A stretch of DNA of 20,833 nucleotides from contig CAKUKL010000005.1 in the NCBI GenBank assembly GCA_934662925.1, positions 1 to 20,833 on the forward strand, read 5' to 3'. How positions within the stretch are numbered: the first letter of the stretch is position 1; every line of letters begins with the position of its first letter. Positions 1-7,149 of the stretch are shown piece after piece. The position numbers were made by a program, and so were the translations under genes. The notes below the pieces were generated by a model, which saw only the letters and a list, made by a program, of their open reading frames with translations, did not search any database and was not told the DNA's origin. Origin of the DNA: an uncultured Oscillospiraceae bacterium (GTDB lineage Bacteria > Bacillota > Clostridia > Oscillospirales > Oscillospiraceae).

Positions 1-677
1 TACTGGTTGTACTTCGTGAAGCGCAGCGCCGTGAAGTCGGGCAGGCCGCCGATGTGGTGGATATAGCGCTGGATATACAGCTTCATCTCCAGCGCGCTGT
101 GCCAGTTCTCAAAGGCGAACATGGTGCGCCAGTAGAGCCAGAAGTTGGAGTTGAGCACCTCGTCGTCGAAGAAGTCGGTGATCTTCTTGTCCTGAAGCTC
201 CTCGTTGGGGGTGAAGAAGAGCTTCATGATCTCCATGGCGCCCTTGTCGGACAGGCCGAACTTGCCGTCGGTGTGGGCGTCCTCGCCCCGGTTGACGGTG
301 GCCCGGCAGAGGGAGTAGTTGGGATCCTCCTTGTTGAGCCAGTAGTACTCGTCCAGCACGCTGACGCCCTCAGTCTCGATGGAGGGGATGGAGCGGAACA
401 GGTCCCACATGACCTCGAAATGGTTGTCCATTTCCCGGCCGCCCCGCATGACGTAGCCGAGATTTTCGAACTTGTAGCCGTCGCAGGCGCCGCCGGGCAG
501 ATTGCCCTTTTCGAGCACATGAATGTGCTCGCCCTTCATCTGGCCGTCCCGGACGAGGTAGCAGGCGGCGGTCAGCGCGGCAAGGCCGCTGCCGACGATA
601 TAGGCGGATTTCTCATCGACGCCCTCGGGCTTCTTGGGGCGGGCAAAGGCTTCGTAGTTACCACTGCTGTAATACAT
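1..677 (-). CDS. ohyA: Oleate hydratase (myosin-cross-reactive antigen family), N-terminal part, cut by window edge
   Basis: FAD-dependent enzyme that adds water across the cis-9 double bond of oleate and related unsaturated fatty acids to give 10-hydroxy acids; in gut bacteria it is usually viewed as detoxification of host or dietary fatty acids. About 225 residues are visible of a family that is usually about 560-650 long. The nucleotide-binding loop [12 protein letters not shown] lies at residues 27-38, followed by [13 protein letters not shown] (55-67) and the family signature [12 protein letters not shown] (77-88). E82 falls at the position of the catalytic glutamate known from Staphylococcus OhyA. 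The ATG at 677 is chosen because an AGGAGGT-type site (684-690) sits just upstream. The reading frame runs open to base 1. It is a monocistronic-looking gene after the proS terminator. The assignment is firm; substrate preference cannot be read here. Confidence 0.95.
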   Translation of the reverse strand, partial: MYYSSGNYEAFARPKKPEGVDEKSAYIVGSGLAALTAACYLVRDGQMKGEHIHVLEKGNLPGGACDGYKFENLGYVMRGGREMDNHFEVMWDLFRSIPSIETEGVSVLDEYYWLNKEDPNYSLCRATVNRGEDAHTDGKFGLSDKGAMEIMKLFFTPNEELQDKKITDFFDDEVLNSNFWLYWRTMFAFENWHSALEMKLYIQRYIHHIGGLPDFTALRFTKYNQ

Positions 678-721
678 AATGATGACCTCCTGTGCAGGTA
701 TGTTTTCCTTTTGATGGTCTT

Positions 722-750
722 ATCATACCTTTGAAGCCGTCCGCCGTCCA
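722..750 (-). promoter_or_regulatory. Probable promoter of the oleate hydratase gene
   Basis: On the minus strand TGGACG (745-750, -35, 4/6 match) and TATGAT (722-727, -10, 5/6 match) are separated by exactly 17 bases and lie about 45 bases before the start codon. The -35 starts just after the U-tract of the proS terminator, consistent with independent transcription of the two genes. Confidence 0.55.
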
Positions 751-755
751 TGGAC

Positions 756-791
756 AAAAAAAGCGCGGTGATGAAAATTTCATCACCGCGC
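756..791 (-). terminator. Rho-independent terminator of proS
   Basis: A near-perfect inverted repeat, GCGCGGTGATGAA / TTCATCACCGCGC (763-791), is followed on the minus strand by seven T residues (762-756). It lies about 50 bases after the proS stop codon. The plus-strand side lacks a comparable T-run. Confidence 0.9.
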
Positions 792-841
792 CGTGTTTTG
801 CCGGATTTTTGGGCAAATGGGGTGGTTTTGCTGAAAACCGC

Positions 842-2284
842 TCAGTACGCCACGCCCCAGATAATGTCGGTCCTGCACTCCTTGCCGCAGCACACGCACT
901 TCCCGATGATGCCGGACTGCTCCAGCGGCATGCAGCGGGAGGACACGCCCGCCTCGTCCTTCATCTTCAGCTCGCACTCCAGACTGCCGCACCACTTGGT
1001 TTTGGCGAAGCCGCCCTCCTGCTCCATGAAGGTCTTGACCTCCTCCATGGTGCCGCACTCCCTGGTGTGGCTGTCCAGATTCCGCTTGGCCTTGTCGAAC
1101 AGGCCCTGCTGCACGTCCTCCAGCAGCTGGGGCACCCGCTGGGCCAGTTCGTCCAGCGCCACGGTGACCTTCTCAAAGTTGTCCCGGCGCACCGCGACGC
1201 ATACGCCGTTCTCGATGTCCCGGGGGCCGATCTCAAGGCGCAGGGGCACGCCCTTCATCTCATACTGGGCGCACTTCCAGCCCATGGACTGGTCGGAGTC
1301 GTCCAGTTTCACCCGGACGCCGGCGGCTTTCAGGGCCGCGTACAGCTCGTTGGCCTTCTCCACCACGCCGGGCTTGTGCTGGGCCACGGGGACGATGATG
1401 ACCTGAATGGGGGCCACATGAGGCGGGAGCACCAGACCGTTGTTGTCGCCGTGGGTCATGATCAGACCGCCGATGGTGCGGGTAGACAGGCCCCAGGACG
1501 TCTCATGGGGGGTGCGCAGCTTGTTGTCCTTGTCGGCAAAGGCGATGCCGAAGGCCTTGGCGAAGCCGTCGCCAAAATAGTGGCTGGTGCCGGACTGAAG
1601 GGCCTTGTGGTCGTGCATCATGCACTCCACGGTATAGGTGCGCTCCGCACCGGCGAACTTCTCCTTGTCGGTCTTATTGCCCCGGACCACCGGCATGGCC
1701 AACAGATTCTCCAGACAGTCGGCATAGACCTCCAGCATCTGCTCCGTCTCCTCGATGGCCTCCTCCGCCGTGGCGTGGATGGTATGGCCCTCCTGCCACA
1801 GGAACTCGCGGCCCCGGAGGAAGGGCCGGGTGGTCTTTTCCCAGCGGAGCACAGAGCACCACTGGTTGTACTTCATGGGCAGATCGCGCCAGGAGTGAAC
1901 CACATGGCTCCAGTGGTCGCAGAACAGCGTCTCAGAGGTGGGGCGGATGCACAGCTTCTCATCCAGCGGCTCACTGCCGCCCATGGTGACCCACGCGCAC
2001 TCGGGGGCAAAGCCCTCCACATGGTCCTTCTCCTTCTGGAGCAGGGACTCGGGGATGAGCATGGGCATGGAAACGTTCTCGTGGCCCAGCTCCTTGAAGC
2101 GCTTGTCCAGATAGTTCATAATGCTCTCCCAGATGGCGTAGCCATAGGGACGCAGGATGAACAGACCCTTCACGCCGGAATAATCCACCAGCTCCGCCTT
2201 GATGCACACGTCGGTGAACCACTGGGCGAAGTCCACCTCCATGTCGGTGATCTGGCTGACCTGCTTGCTTTTGTCTTGTGCCAT
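842..2284 (-). CDS. proS: Prolyl-tRNA synthetase, archaeal/eukaryal-type (short form)
   Basis: Class II aminoacyl-tRNA synthetase that charges tRNA-Pro in the cytoplasm. The 480-residue product is the short architecture found in archaea, eukaryotes and part of the Firmicutes, without the editing insertion of the long bacterial enzyme. Visible parts: RPTSET (114-119), motif 2 with RWEKTTRPFLRGREF (147-161), motif 3 with GLSTRTIGG (265-273), the anticodon-binding region around 290-390, and a C-terminal Cys cluster (C432, C437, C463, C465/466, C470) expected to bind zinc. The C-terminus WGVAY resembles the conserved aromatic tail of this class. The ATG at 2284 begins the conserved domain, although the frame stays open further upstream; AAAGGA lies about 10 bases before it. 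It has its own promoter and terminator, and the short leader leaves no room for a T-box. Confidence 0.97.
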   Translation of the reverse strand: MAQDKSKQVSQITDMEVDFAQWFTDVCIKAELVDYSGVKGLFILRPYGYAIWESIMNYLDKRFKELGHENVSMPMLIPESLLQKEKDHVEGFAPECAWVTMGGSEPLDEKLCIRPTSETLFCDHWSHVVHSWRDLPMKYNQWCSVLRWEKTTRPFLRGREFLWQEGHTIHATAEEAIEETEQMLEVYADCLENLLAMPVVRGNKTDKEKFAGAERTYTVECMMHDHKALQSGTSHYFGDGFAKAFGIAFADKDNKLRTPHETSWGLSTRTIGGLIMTHGDNNGLVLPPHVAPIQVIIVPVAQHKPGVVEKANELYAALKAAGVRVKLDDSDQSMGWKCAQYEMKGVPLRLEIGPRDIENGVCVAVRRDNFEKVTVALDELAQRVPQLLEDVQQGLFDKAKRNLDSHTRECGTMEEVKTFMEQEGGFAKTKWCGSLECELKMKDEAGVSSRCMPLEQSGIIGKCVCCGKECRTDIIWGVAY

Positions 2285-2341
2285 ACGTCTCAAATCCTTT
2301 ATCGTAAAAAATAATTTTTTATCACAGGAACATATTAAATT

Positions 2342-2370
2342 ATTGTATTGTGTAACCGCCGAAAAGTCAA
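2342..2370 (-). promoter_or_regulatory. Sigma-A promoter of proS
   Basis: TTGACT (2365-2370) and TACAAT (2342-2347) on the minus strand are separated by exactly 17 bases; both are 5/6 matches. The predicted start leaves an AT-rich leader of about 50 bases before the proS ATG at 2284. Confidence 0.85.
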
Positions 2371-2459
2371 GAGCTTCCATATCAAAACCGCCCACAGGCC
2401 GCCGGGAAACGCATGATTTTTCCCCATCTGCGCATACTGGCAGGGAGAGCGAGAGGGGC

Positions 2460-2939
2460 GTGGACGAATTGTGGCAGATCGGCGTATGGGAGTGGGACGG
2501 GGATCTGGCGGAGCGGGCGGCGGAGCTTGCCCGGGGCGGGGACACGCTGGTGCGCTGCGGGCGGCACCCGGCCCACTTCACCGGCCGGGTGTTCGACCTG
2601 CTGGCGGTGTCCCCCACGGCGGCGGGCTGGGCGGGGGCGGCGGCCATCCGCTGCCGGACGGCACTGGTGCCCGGCGGGCTGTCCGCCCTGACCCGGACTC
2701 TCACGGCGGATCAGCTCCTGAGCTACGGCATGGGCCCGGCCAACACCCTCACCCTGTCCAGCATGGAGGACGGCCGGGCGTCGGTGGCCATCCAGCGGGA
2801 ATTCACCGCGCTGGACGGCTCCGCCATCGAGCGGCAGGAGCTGGTGCTGCCCTACGACGGCTCCGCCCCTGACCTGTTCCTCGCCCTGACGGGGACGGCC
2901 CTGCTGCTGGGGCGGCTCCGGCCGGAGGGCGCGGATTGA
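2460..2939 (+). CDS. Conserved-looking hypothetical protein, 159 residues
   Basis: I do not recognise a named family. The product begins (GTG)DELWQIGVWEW and contains a hydrophobic strand LLAVSPTAAGWAGAAA followed by RCRTALVPGG, then a polar segment LLSYGMGPANTLTLSS and ERQELVLPYDG. The alternation looks like an alpha/beta, possibly Rossmann-like soluble domain; there is no signal peptide or clear membrane span. The frame is open further upstream into proS, but the only reasonable starts are GTG 2460, with a purine-rich GAGAGGGG just before it, or TTG 2469. It is divergent from proS. That it is real is supported by codon use like its neighbours and by a stop followed directly by a hairpin. 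Its promoter was not identified with confidence. Confidence 0.7.
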   Translation: MDELWQIGVWEWDGDLAERAAELARGGDTLVRCGRHPAHFTGRVFDLLAVSPTAAGWAGAAAIRCRTALVPGGLSALTRTLTADQLLSYGMGPANTLTLSSMEDGRASVAIQREFTALDGSAIERQELVLPYDGSAPDLFLALTGTALLLGRLRPEGAD

Positions 2940-2972
2940 AAAAGTGGCGGGACAGATCTTGTCCCGCCGCTT
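2939..2972. terminator. Hairpin after the hypothetical gene, possible terminator
   Basis: GGCGGGACA (2946-2954) pairs with TGTCCCGCC (2960-2968); flanking bases extend the stem in the plus orientation through a T-G wobble. On the minus strand the stem is followed by ACTTTTTC, so the U-tract favours termination of minus-strand transcription from the amidohydrolase side. On the plus strand no U-tract follows, so it may only protect the 3' end of the upstream transcript. Confidence 0.55.
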
Positions 2973-3005
2973 CCAACTGCAAAAATGCTTCCTCGGTCAA
3001 AAAAC

Positions 3006-3158
3006 GCAGAGTTCCGCCGCCCGCAGGCGGCGGAATAAATTGAGATCTGTTTTCTGCCGCGACATGTGCGTGGCAGAAAACACTTCTCAGGCCGCAAGTG
3101 TGCGCCAGTGCGCGCAGCGGCCTGCATCCTCCTCGAAGAAATGCTTGCATTTCTTCGA
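3006..3158 (+). repeat. Copy A of a four-stem structured intergenic element (candidate RNA)
   Basis: Order in the plus orientation: unpaired GCAGAG (3006-3011); stem 1 (3012-3035, 10 bp, loop CGCA); 12-base linker (3036-3047); stem 2 (3048-3061 with 3069-3082, 14 bp, loop ACATGTG); linker CTTCT (3083-3087); stem 3 (outer 3088-3095 with 3117-3124, inner 3099-3105 with 3110-3116, loop CAGT); linker (3125-3132); stem 4 (3133-3143 with 3148-3158, loop CTTG). The same order, linkers and loop occur in inverted copy B at 20108-20290 with changed but still pairing stems. It fills the gap between two convergent genes. No coding potential is evident and no known family is recognised. Similarity to copy B may begin further upstream, near 2985. 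Confidence 0.85.
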
Positions 3159-3174
3159 AGCATGTTTACATGCT
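3159..3174. other. Small inverted repeat containing the amidohydrolase stop codon
   Basis: AGCATG (3159-3164) pairs with CATGCT (3169-3174) around TTTA, which holds the complement of the TAA stop of the minus-strand gene. It abuts stem 4 of the structured element, so copy A ends exactly at the coding region. Confidence 0.5.
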
Positions 3175-3987
3175 CAATCCCAACTGATACACCCGGTTGG
3201 CGTTGTCGAAGAACACCGCCTGCCGGTGGGCCTCCGGCACCAACCGACGGACAAACTCCACGTAATTAGGCACGTTCACCGCCGGGAAATCCGTGCCGAA
3301 CAGGAACCGGTCCCAGTCGTCCACGTAGGAGATCCAGCCCCGGAGCTGGCGGACGTACTCGCTCTGTTCGTCAAAGTACCGGCCCAGATCCGTCACGCCC
3401 TCCAGCAGGCCGGACAGGTCGGCGCACACGTTGGGGTTCTTCTCCAGCACCGCCGCCGCGTCCGCCAGAAAGGGGTTGCCGAAGTGGCACATGACGAACT
3501 GCACGTCCGGCCAGTCGGCGGCCACCTCATCCAGCGTCAGGGGGTGGCTGTATTTGAGCTTTGCCCGGGAGCCCGCGGTCTGACCCATGTGGACGGCCAC
3601 CGGCTTGCCGTATTTCCGGGCCAGTTCATAACAGGGCGTGTACATCGCATTGGAAATATACTGATAGTTGTAGCCCGGATAGAGCTTGATGCCCACGCAC
3701 CGGGGCTGCTTCAGGTTTTCCTCCACCAGCGCCATGGCCGCCGCCGGGTCGGGGTATTCCGCGAGGCACCCGCTGTCCAGCCCGATGCAGTAGCTCACTC
3801 GGGGGTCGTGGCGGTGGCGCTCCACGTCCAGCGGCCCGTTGCTCATCATCACGCCGTGGACGATGTCCAGCTGCTCCCAGCAGCCCAGCAGCTCCGCCTC
3901 GCCGCCGTCGTGGCCCACCTCCCGGAGCCGCTCCTGCATATAGGGGCTGTCCGGGAACAGGTGAAAGTGCGCGTCTATGATCTTCAT
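3166..3987 (-). CDS. Amidohydrolase family 2 TIM-barrel metal-dependent hydrolase/decarboxylase-like protein
   Basis: A 273-residue cytoplasmic (beta/alpha)8 metal enzyme of the Amidohydro_2 type, a family that includes decarboxylases, lactonases and hydratases acting on small carboxylic acids. Metal-site features seen: DAHFH at 5-9 (H7, H9), VHMGQT with H133, CHFGNP with H168, and the late FGTDFP with D233. GIKLYPGY (99-106) is the usual strand carrying a lysine. Of two closely spaced ATGs the downstream one (3987) is chosen, because GGGAGGA lies between them at ribosome-binding distance and the conserved IIDAHFH follows at once. The gene is alone on its strand and divergent from pepF. The substrate is not deducible; family membership is firm. 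Confidence 0.88.
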   Translation of the reverse strand: MKIIDAHFHLFPDSPYMQERLREVGHDGGEAELLGCWEQLDIVHGVMMSNGPLDVERHRHDPRVSYCIGLDSGCLAEYPDPAAAMALVEENLKQPRCVGIKLYPGYNYQYISNAMYTPCYELARKYGKPVAVHMGQTAGSRAKLKYSHPLTLDEVAADWPDVQFVMCHFGNPFLADAAAVLEKNPNVCADLSGLLEGVTDLGRYFDEQSEYVRQLRGWISYVDDWDRFLFGTDFPAVNVPNYVEFVRRLVPEAHRQAVFFDNANRVYQLGLSM

Positions 3988-4018
3988 GGTATGTCCTCCC
4001 ATGTAAAAAGCGTTTTCC

Positions 4019-4042
4019 CGGCGGGCCGTCCCGCCGTTTTTT
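4019..4042 (+). terminator. Terminator-like hairpin in the amidohydrolase/pepF divergent gap
   Basis: CGGCGGG (4019-4025), loop CCGT, CCCGCCG (4030-4036), then six T residues (4037-4042) on the plus strand. It has the form of an intrinsic terminator, but no plus-strand gene precedes it; on the minus strand it lies inside the amidohydrolase leader. It could stop antisense transcription entering from the left or structure the leader mRNA. Confidence 0.6.
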
Positions 4043-4055
4043 ACTCACAACGGCC

Positions 4056-4084
4056 ATTATAGTCCTCCCAAACGGCAAAAACAA
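4056..4084 (-). promoter_or_regulatory. Promoter of the amidohydrolase gene
   Basis: Minus strand: TTGTTT (4079-4084) and a perfect TATAAT (4056-4061) with a 17-base spacer. The predicted leader is about 60 bases and contains the hairpin at 4019-4036. Confidence 0.75.
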
Positions 4085-4107
4085 GGCCCGTTCCCCGGGA
4101 TTTGCGG

Positions 4108-4136
4108 TTGAGAATCGAAAGATAGTGTGGTAAGAT
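4108..4136 (+). promoter_or_regulatory. Promoter of pepF
   Basis: TTGAGA (4108-4113), 17-base spacer, TAAGAT (4131-4136), with an extended -10 TGG immediately before. It is back-to-back with the amidohydrolase promoter; the -35 boxes are about 24 bases apart, so the two could influence each other. Confidence 0.75.
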
Positions 4137-4168
4137 GTGTCCATCAATTTCTATATTGGAGGTCCACC

Positions 4169-5977
4169 ATGGCAAAACAGAAAAAGATCCCGGAGCGCTG
4201 CGACGTTCCGGAGCAGTATACCTGGAACACCGCCGACCTGTACGTCTCCGACGAGGCGTGGCAGGAATCCTTCGACGTGCTTCAGGCCAAAGTCCCCCAG
4301 TTGGCGGCCTACGCCGGTAAGCTCACCGGCAGCGCCGACACCCTGTACGAGTACCTGACCGCCAGTCAGGAGGCGGAGGACGAGCTGGGCAAGCTGTTCA
4401 ACTACGCCCAGCGCAAGTATGATCAGGACACCCGCGTGGCCGCATACCAGTCCATGTCCGGCAAGATCATGGGTCTGGCCGTGGAGATGCAGAGCGCCAC
4501 CGCCTTCACCACTCCCGAGCTGCTCACCCTGTCCGCCGACGATCTGGAGAAGTTCTACGCCGAGAAGCCGGAGCTGGCCCTGTACCGCCGGTTCTTCACC
4601 ATCCTCATGGATAAGAAGGAGCACATCCTGTCCGACGCGGAGGAGAAGCTGCTGGCCGCCGCGGGGGAGATGGCCAACGCCCCCGACGACGTGTACTCCA
4701 AGCTCACCAACGCCGACCTGACCTTTCCCGACGCGGTGGACAGCGAGGGCGAGCGCCACGCCATCAGCGACGGCTCCTACGTCCCCTGCCTGATGAGCGA
4801 GGACCGCACCCTCCGCCGCACCGCCTACGAGAGCATGTTCACCGGCTACGGCAGCGTGAAGAACACCCTCGCCGCCGTGCTGAACGCCCAGTGCAAACAG
4901 CTGCTGTTCTACGCCAACGCCCGGAAGTACCCCAACACCCTGGCCGCCGCCCTGGGCAATACCCGGGTGCCCGAGCAGGTGTACCACAACCTCATCGACA
5001 CAGTGAACAGGAACCTCGACAAGATGCACCGCTACGTCCGCCTGCGCAAGAAGCTGCTGGGTCTGGACGAGCTGCACATGTACGACGTCTACACCCCCAT
5101 GGTGTCCGGCGTGGACCGGGCCATCCCCTACGAGGAGGCCAAGGACACCGTGTACGAGGCCCTCGCTCCTCTGGGCGACAAGTACCGCGCCGTCCTGAAG
5201 GAGGGCTTCGACAGCCGCTGGATCGACGTGTATGAGAACACCGGCAAGCGCTCCGGCGCCTACTCCAGCGGCACCGGCGAGCCCCATCCCTTCGTCCTGC
5301 TCAACCACAACGACGATCTGGACTCCATGTTCACGCTGGCCCACGAGATGGGCCACGCCCTCCACTCCTACTTCTCCACCAAGACCCAGCCCCCTGTCTA
5401 CCGGGACTACGTGATCTTCGTGGCCGAGGTGGCCTCCACCTGCAACGAGGCCCTGCTCATGGAGTACCTGCTGGGCCGCACCGAGGACAAGAAGGAGCGG
5501 GCTTACCTCATCAACCACTTCCTCGACCAGTTTAAGGGTACCCTGTACCGCCAGACCATGTTCGCCGAGTTCGAGCTGAAGATCAACCAGCTGGCCGCTC
5601 AGGGCGAGACCCTCACCGCCGACCTGCTGTGCCGGGAGTACCGCGCCCTCAACGAGAAGTATTACGGCCCCGACATGATCACCGACGACAGCATCGCGCT
5701 GGAGTGGGCCCGCATCCCCCACTTCTACTACAATTATTATGTCTACCAGTACGCCACCAGCTACTCCGCCGCCATCGCCGTCTCCCGCCGCATCCTGACC
5801 GAGGGCGAGAGCGCCGTGAATGACTATCTGGAGTTCCTGTCCGGCGGCGGCTCCAAGGATCCCATCGACCTGCTCCGGGGCGCCGGGGTGGACATGGCCG
5901 AGCCCAAGCCCATTCAGGACGCGCTGGACCTGTTCGGCGAGCTGCTGGACGAGATGGAGGCCCTCATGGCGGAGTGA
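4169..5977 (+). CDS. pepF: Oligoendopeptidase F (M3 zinc metallopeptidase)
   Basis: Cytoplasmic zinc peptidase that cleaves oligopeptides of roughly 7-17 residues, used in peptide nutrition and turnover. The 602-residue product matches the usual PepF length. The zinc site is HEMGH at 392-396, with the third ligand expected at E420 in FVAEVASTCNEALL. The N-terminal part (from YTWNTADLY) is the helical PepF domain, and the C-terminal third carries the conserved YQYATSYSAA segment. The ATG at 4169 has GGAGGT at normal distance; an upstream in-frame ATG at 4127 lies before the predicted transcription start. It stands alone with its own promoter and a strong terminator. Peptides from the nearby Opp importer could be substrates, but it is not in that operon. 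Confidence 0.96.
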   Translation: MAKQKKIPERCDVPEQYTWNTADLYVSDEAWQESFDVLQAKVPQLAAYAGKLTGSADTLYEYLTASQEAEDELGKLFNYAQRKYDQDTRVAAYQSMSGKIMGLAVEMQSATAFTTPELLTLSADDLEKFYAEKPELALYRRFFTILMDKKEHILSDAEEKLLAAAGEMANAPDDVYSKLTNADLTFPDAVDSEGERHAISDGSYVPCLMSEDRTLRRTAYESMFTGYGSVKNTLAAVLNAQCKQLLFYANARKYPNTLAAALGNTRVPEQVYHNLIDTVNRNLDKMHRYVRLRKKLLGLDELHMYDVYTPMVSGVDRAIPYEEAKDTVYEALAPLGDKYRAVLKEGFDSRWIDVYENTGKRSGAYSSGTGEPHPFVLLNHNDDLDSMFTLAHEMGHALHSYFSTKTQPPVYRDYVIFVAEVASTCNEALLMEYLLGRTEDKKERAYLINHFLDQFKGTLYRQTMFAEFELKINQLAAQGETLTADLLCREYRALNEKYYGPDMITDDSIALEWARIPHFYYNYYVYQYATSYSAAIAVSRRILTEGESAVNDYLEFLSGGGSKDPIDLLRGAGVDMAEPKPIQDALDLFGELLDEMEALMAE

Positions 5978-6003
5978 TCTCCGCCCCTGTCCCACAGGCA
6001 ATA

Positions 6004-6047
6004 CAAGACCCCCGGCGGACGCTGTCCGCCGGGGGTCTTGCGTTTTT
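6004..6047 (+). terminator. Strong intrinsic terminator of pepF
   Basis: A 17-bp perfect stem, CAAGACCCCCGGCGGAC / GTCCGCCGGGGGTCTTG (6004-6020 with 6024-6040), loop GCT, then CGTTTTTA. It overlaps the last bases of the convergent AraC-type gene. The minus-strand side has no T-run. Confidence 0.93.
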
Positions 6048-7137
6048 ATTTCTGTGTCGGCTGGGCCCGCTTCTGCTCCCGGAATTCCGCCGGGGTGCAG
6101 CTGTAATGCTCCTGAAACAGCCGGTAGAAATGGCTGATATTCTGGTAGCCCACGTCGTTCGCGATGGCGGTGATGGCCCGGTCGGTGGTCTCGATGAGCT
6201 CCGCCGCCTTCACCAGCCGGATGTTCCGCACCAGATCCACGAAGCTCTCGCCGGTGAGCCGCTTCACCAGCCGCCCCATGTAGGCGGGGTTGAAGTGGAA
6301 GTGCTCTGAAGCGGAGGCCAGCGTGACAGAATCGAAATTGGCGAAGATGTAGTCTACCAGCTCGGATGCGTTGGGCGGCACGCCCTCCGCCTTGGGAGAG
6401 ACGGTCTTTTCATTGCTGTACCGGAGGAGCAGGTCGTGGTAGATGAGAAACACATAGCTGCTGAGCACCTCGTCCATGACGGGCACGTTGCCCGCGAAAG
6501 CAAAGATGCTGTAGACCAGAAAGCGCAGCACCTTGTCCGACGGAGAGCGGTGAAAGCCGATATAGGTGTTGTCGCCGGAAAAGGCGGAGCCGAACAGCGC
6601 CTGCTCGAAAAACGGGGTAAAGATATTATCCCGGGGCAGACGGGGCATCAAAACGTTGCTGAGATAATACTTTGTAAAGAAGCAGTCGATGAAGAAATCC
6701 TCGCTCCCAACGGCGGAAATGGTGTAGTCCACGTCGGCGTTGAGCAGGCACAGGTCATCCTGATCGAGAACGAGGACCTGCCCCTCGACGATGATGCGAG
6801 TCTGCCCGCTGTAGGCGTAGATGAGCCGGACGCAGGGAATGCTGTTGAGCTGCCGCCGGTAGCAGTGGAAGCCCAGCTGCCGGTACGGCATCAGCCGGGC
6901 CCGGCGGGCGTCCGGCGACAGCTGCGCGATGTTCCAGATCTCGTGCCGGTTGGCGATCTCCAGCCGCTTCAGGCACAGCATCTCATAATCCGGGTCGCAC
7001 AGGAGACGGTTGAGGCCGGCGATCTCGTTGTTCTGAACATAGTTTTCAACGGCGTCCTCCACCTCCATGAGCCTGCGCAGACGCAGGTCCGTTTCCGGCG
7101 TATGCGGCTCCGGCGAGATCAGTCCCCGTTTCTCCAT
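6046..7137 (-). CDS. AraC-family transcriptional regulator
   Basis: 363-residue DNA-binding regulator. The C-terminal AraC/XylS double helix-turn-helix domain spans about 257-357, with LVDYIFANFDSVTL opening it, a first recognition region around HFNPAYMGRLVKRLTG, and the second with AITAIANDVGYQNISHFYR and the closing CTPAEFR. The N-terminal part, including the strand-rich VEGQVLVLDQDDLCLLNADV segment, resembles a cupin-like sensory domain, expected to bind the inducer. It is divergent from the opp operon with a 317-base gap holding repeated operator-like sites, so it is the natural regulator of oppABCDF and the reductase. The ATG at 7137 has GGGGGTGAG close upstream. The inducer is unknown. 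Confidence 0.93.
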   Translation of the reverse strand: MEKRGLISPEPHTPETDLRLRRLMEVEDAVENYVQNNEIAGLNRLLCDPDYEMLCLKRLEIANRHEIWNIAQLSPDARRARLMPYRQLGFHCYRRQLNSIPCVRLIYAYSGQTRIIVEGQVLVLDQDDLCLLNADVDYTISAVGSEDFFIDCFFTKYYLSNVLMPRLPRDNIFTPFFEQALFGSAFSGDNTYIGFHRSPSDKVLRFLVYSIFAFAGNVPVMDEVLSSYVFLIYHDLLLRYSNEKTVSPKAEGVPPNASELVDYIFANFDSVTLASASEHFHFNPAYMGRLVKRLTGESFVDLVRNIRLVKAAELIETTDRAITAIANDVGYQNISHFYRLFQEHYSCTPAEFREQKRAQPTQK

Positions 7138-7149
7138 TTGCTCACCCCC

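Noticed and set aside
2285..2341. T-box leader for proS
   Set aside because: The leader from the predicted start is only about 50 bases, too short for a T-box, and no T-box sequence or terminator/antiterminator pair is visible.
2285..2704. N-terminal extension of ProS up to about 620 residues
   Set aside because: The frame is open upstream, but the promoter (2342-2370) lies inside the extension, and the conserved domain begins right after the ATG at 2284.
3006..3158. Coding function for copy A (several open frames cross it)
   Set aside because: The frames are antisense or extensions of neighbouring genes, differ between copies A and B, and the changes between copies preserve base pairing, not a protein sequence.
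4151..6001. A 616-codon open frame on the strand opposite pepF, and a similar 589-codon one opposite oppA (7356-9125)
   Set aside because: Long antisense frames are expected in GC-rich genes with strong third-position bias; their translations are low-complexity Val/Gly/His/Leu-rich and resemble no family, while the plus-strand genes have clear domains.
6004..6040. Long perfect stem after pepF as part of the repeat family
   Set aside because: It is a plain intrinsic terminator with a U-tract and shares none of the conserved unpaired bases of the element.
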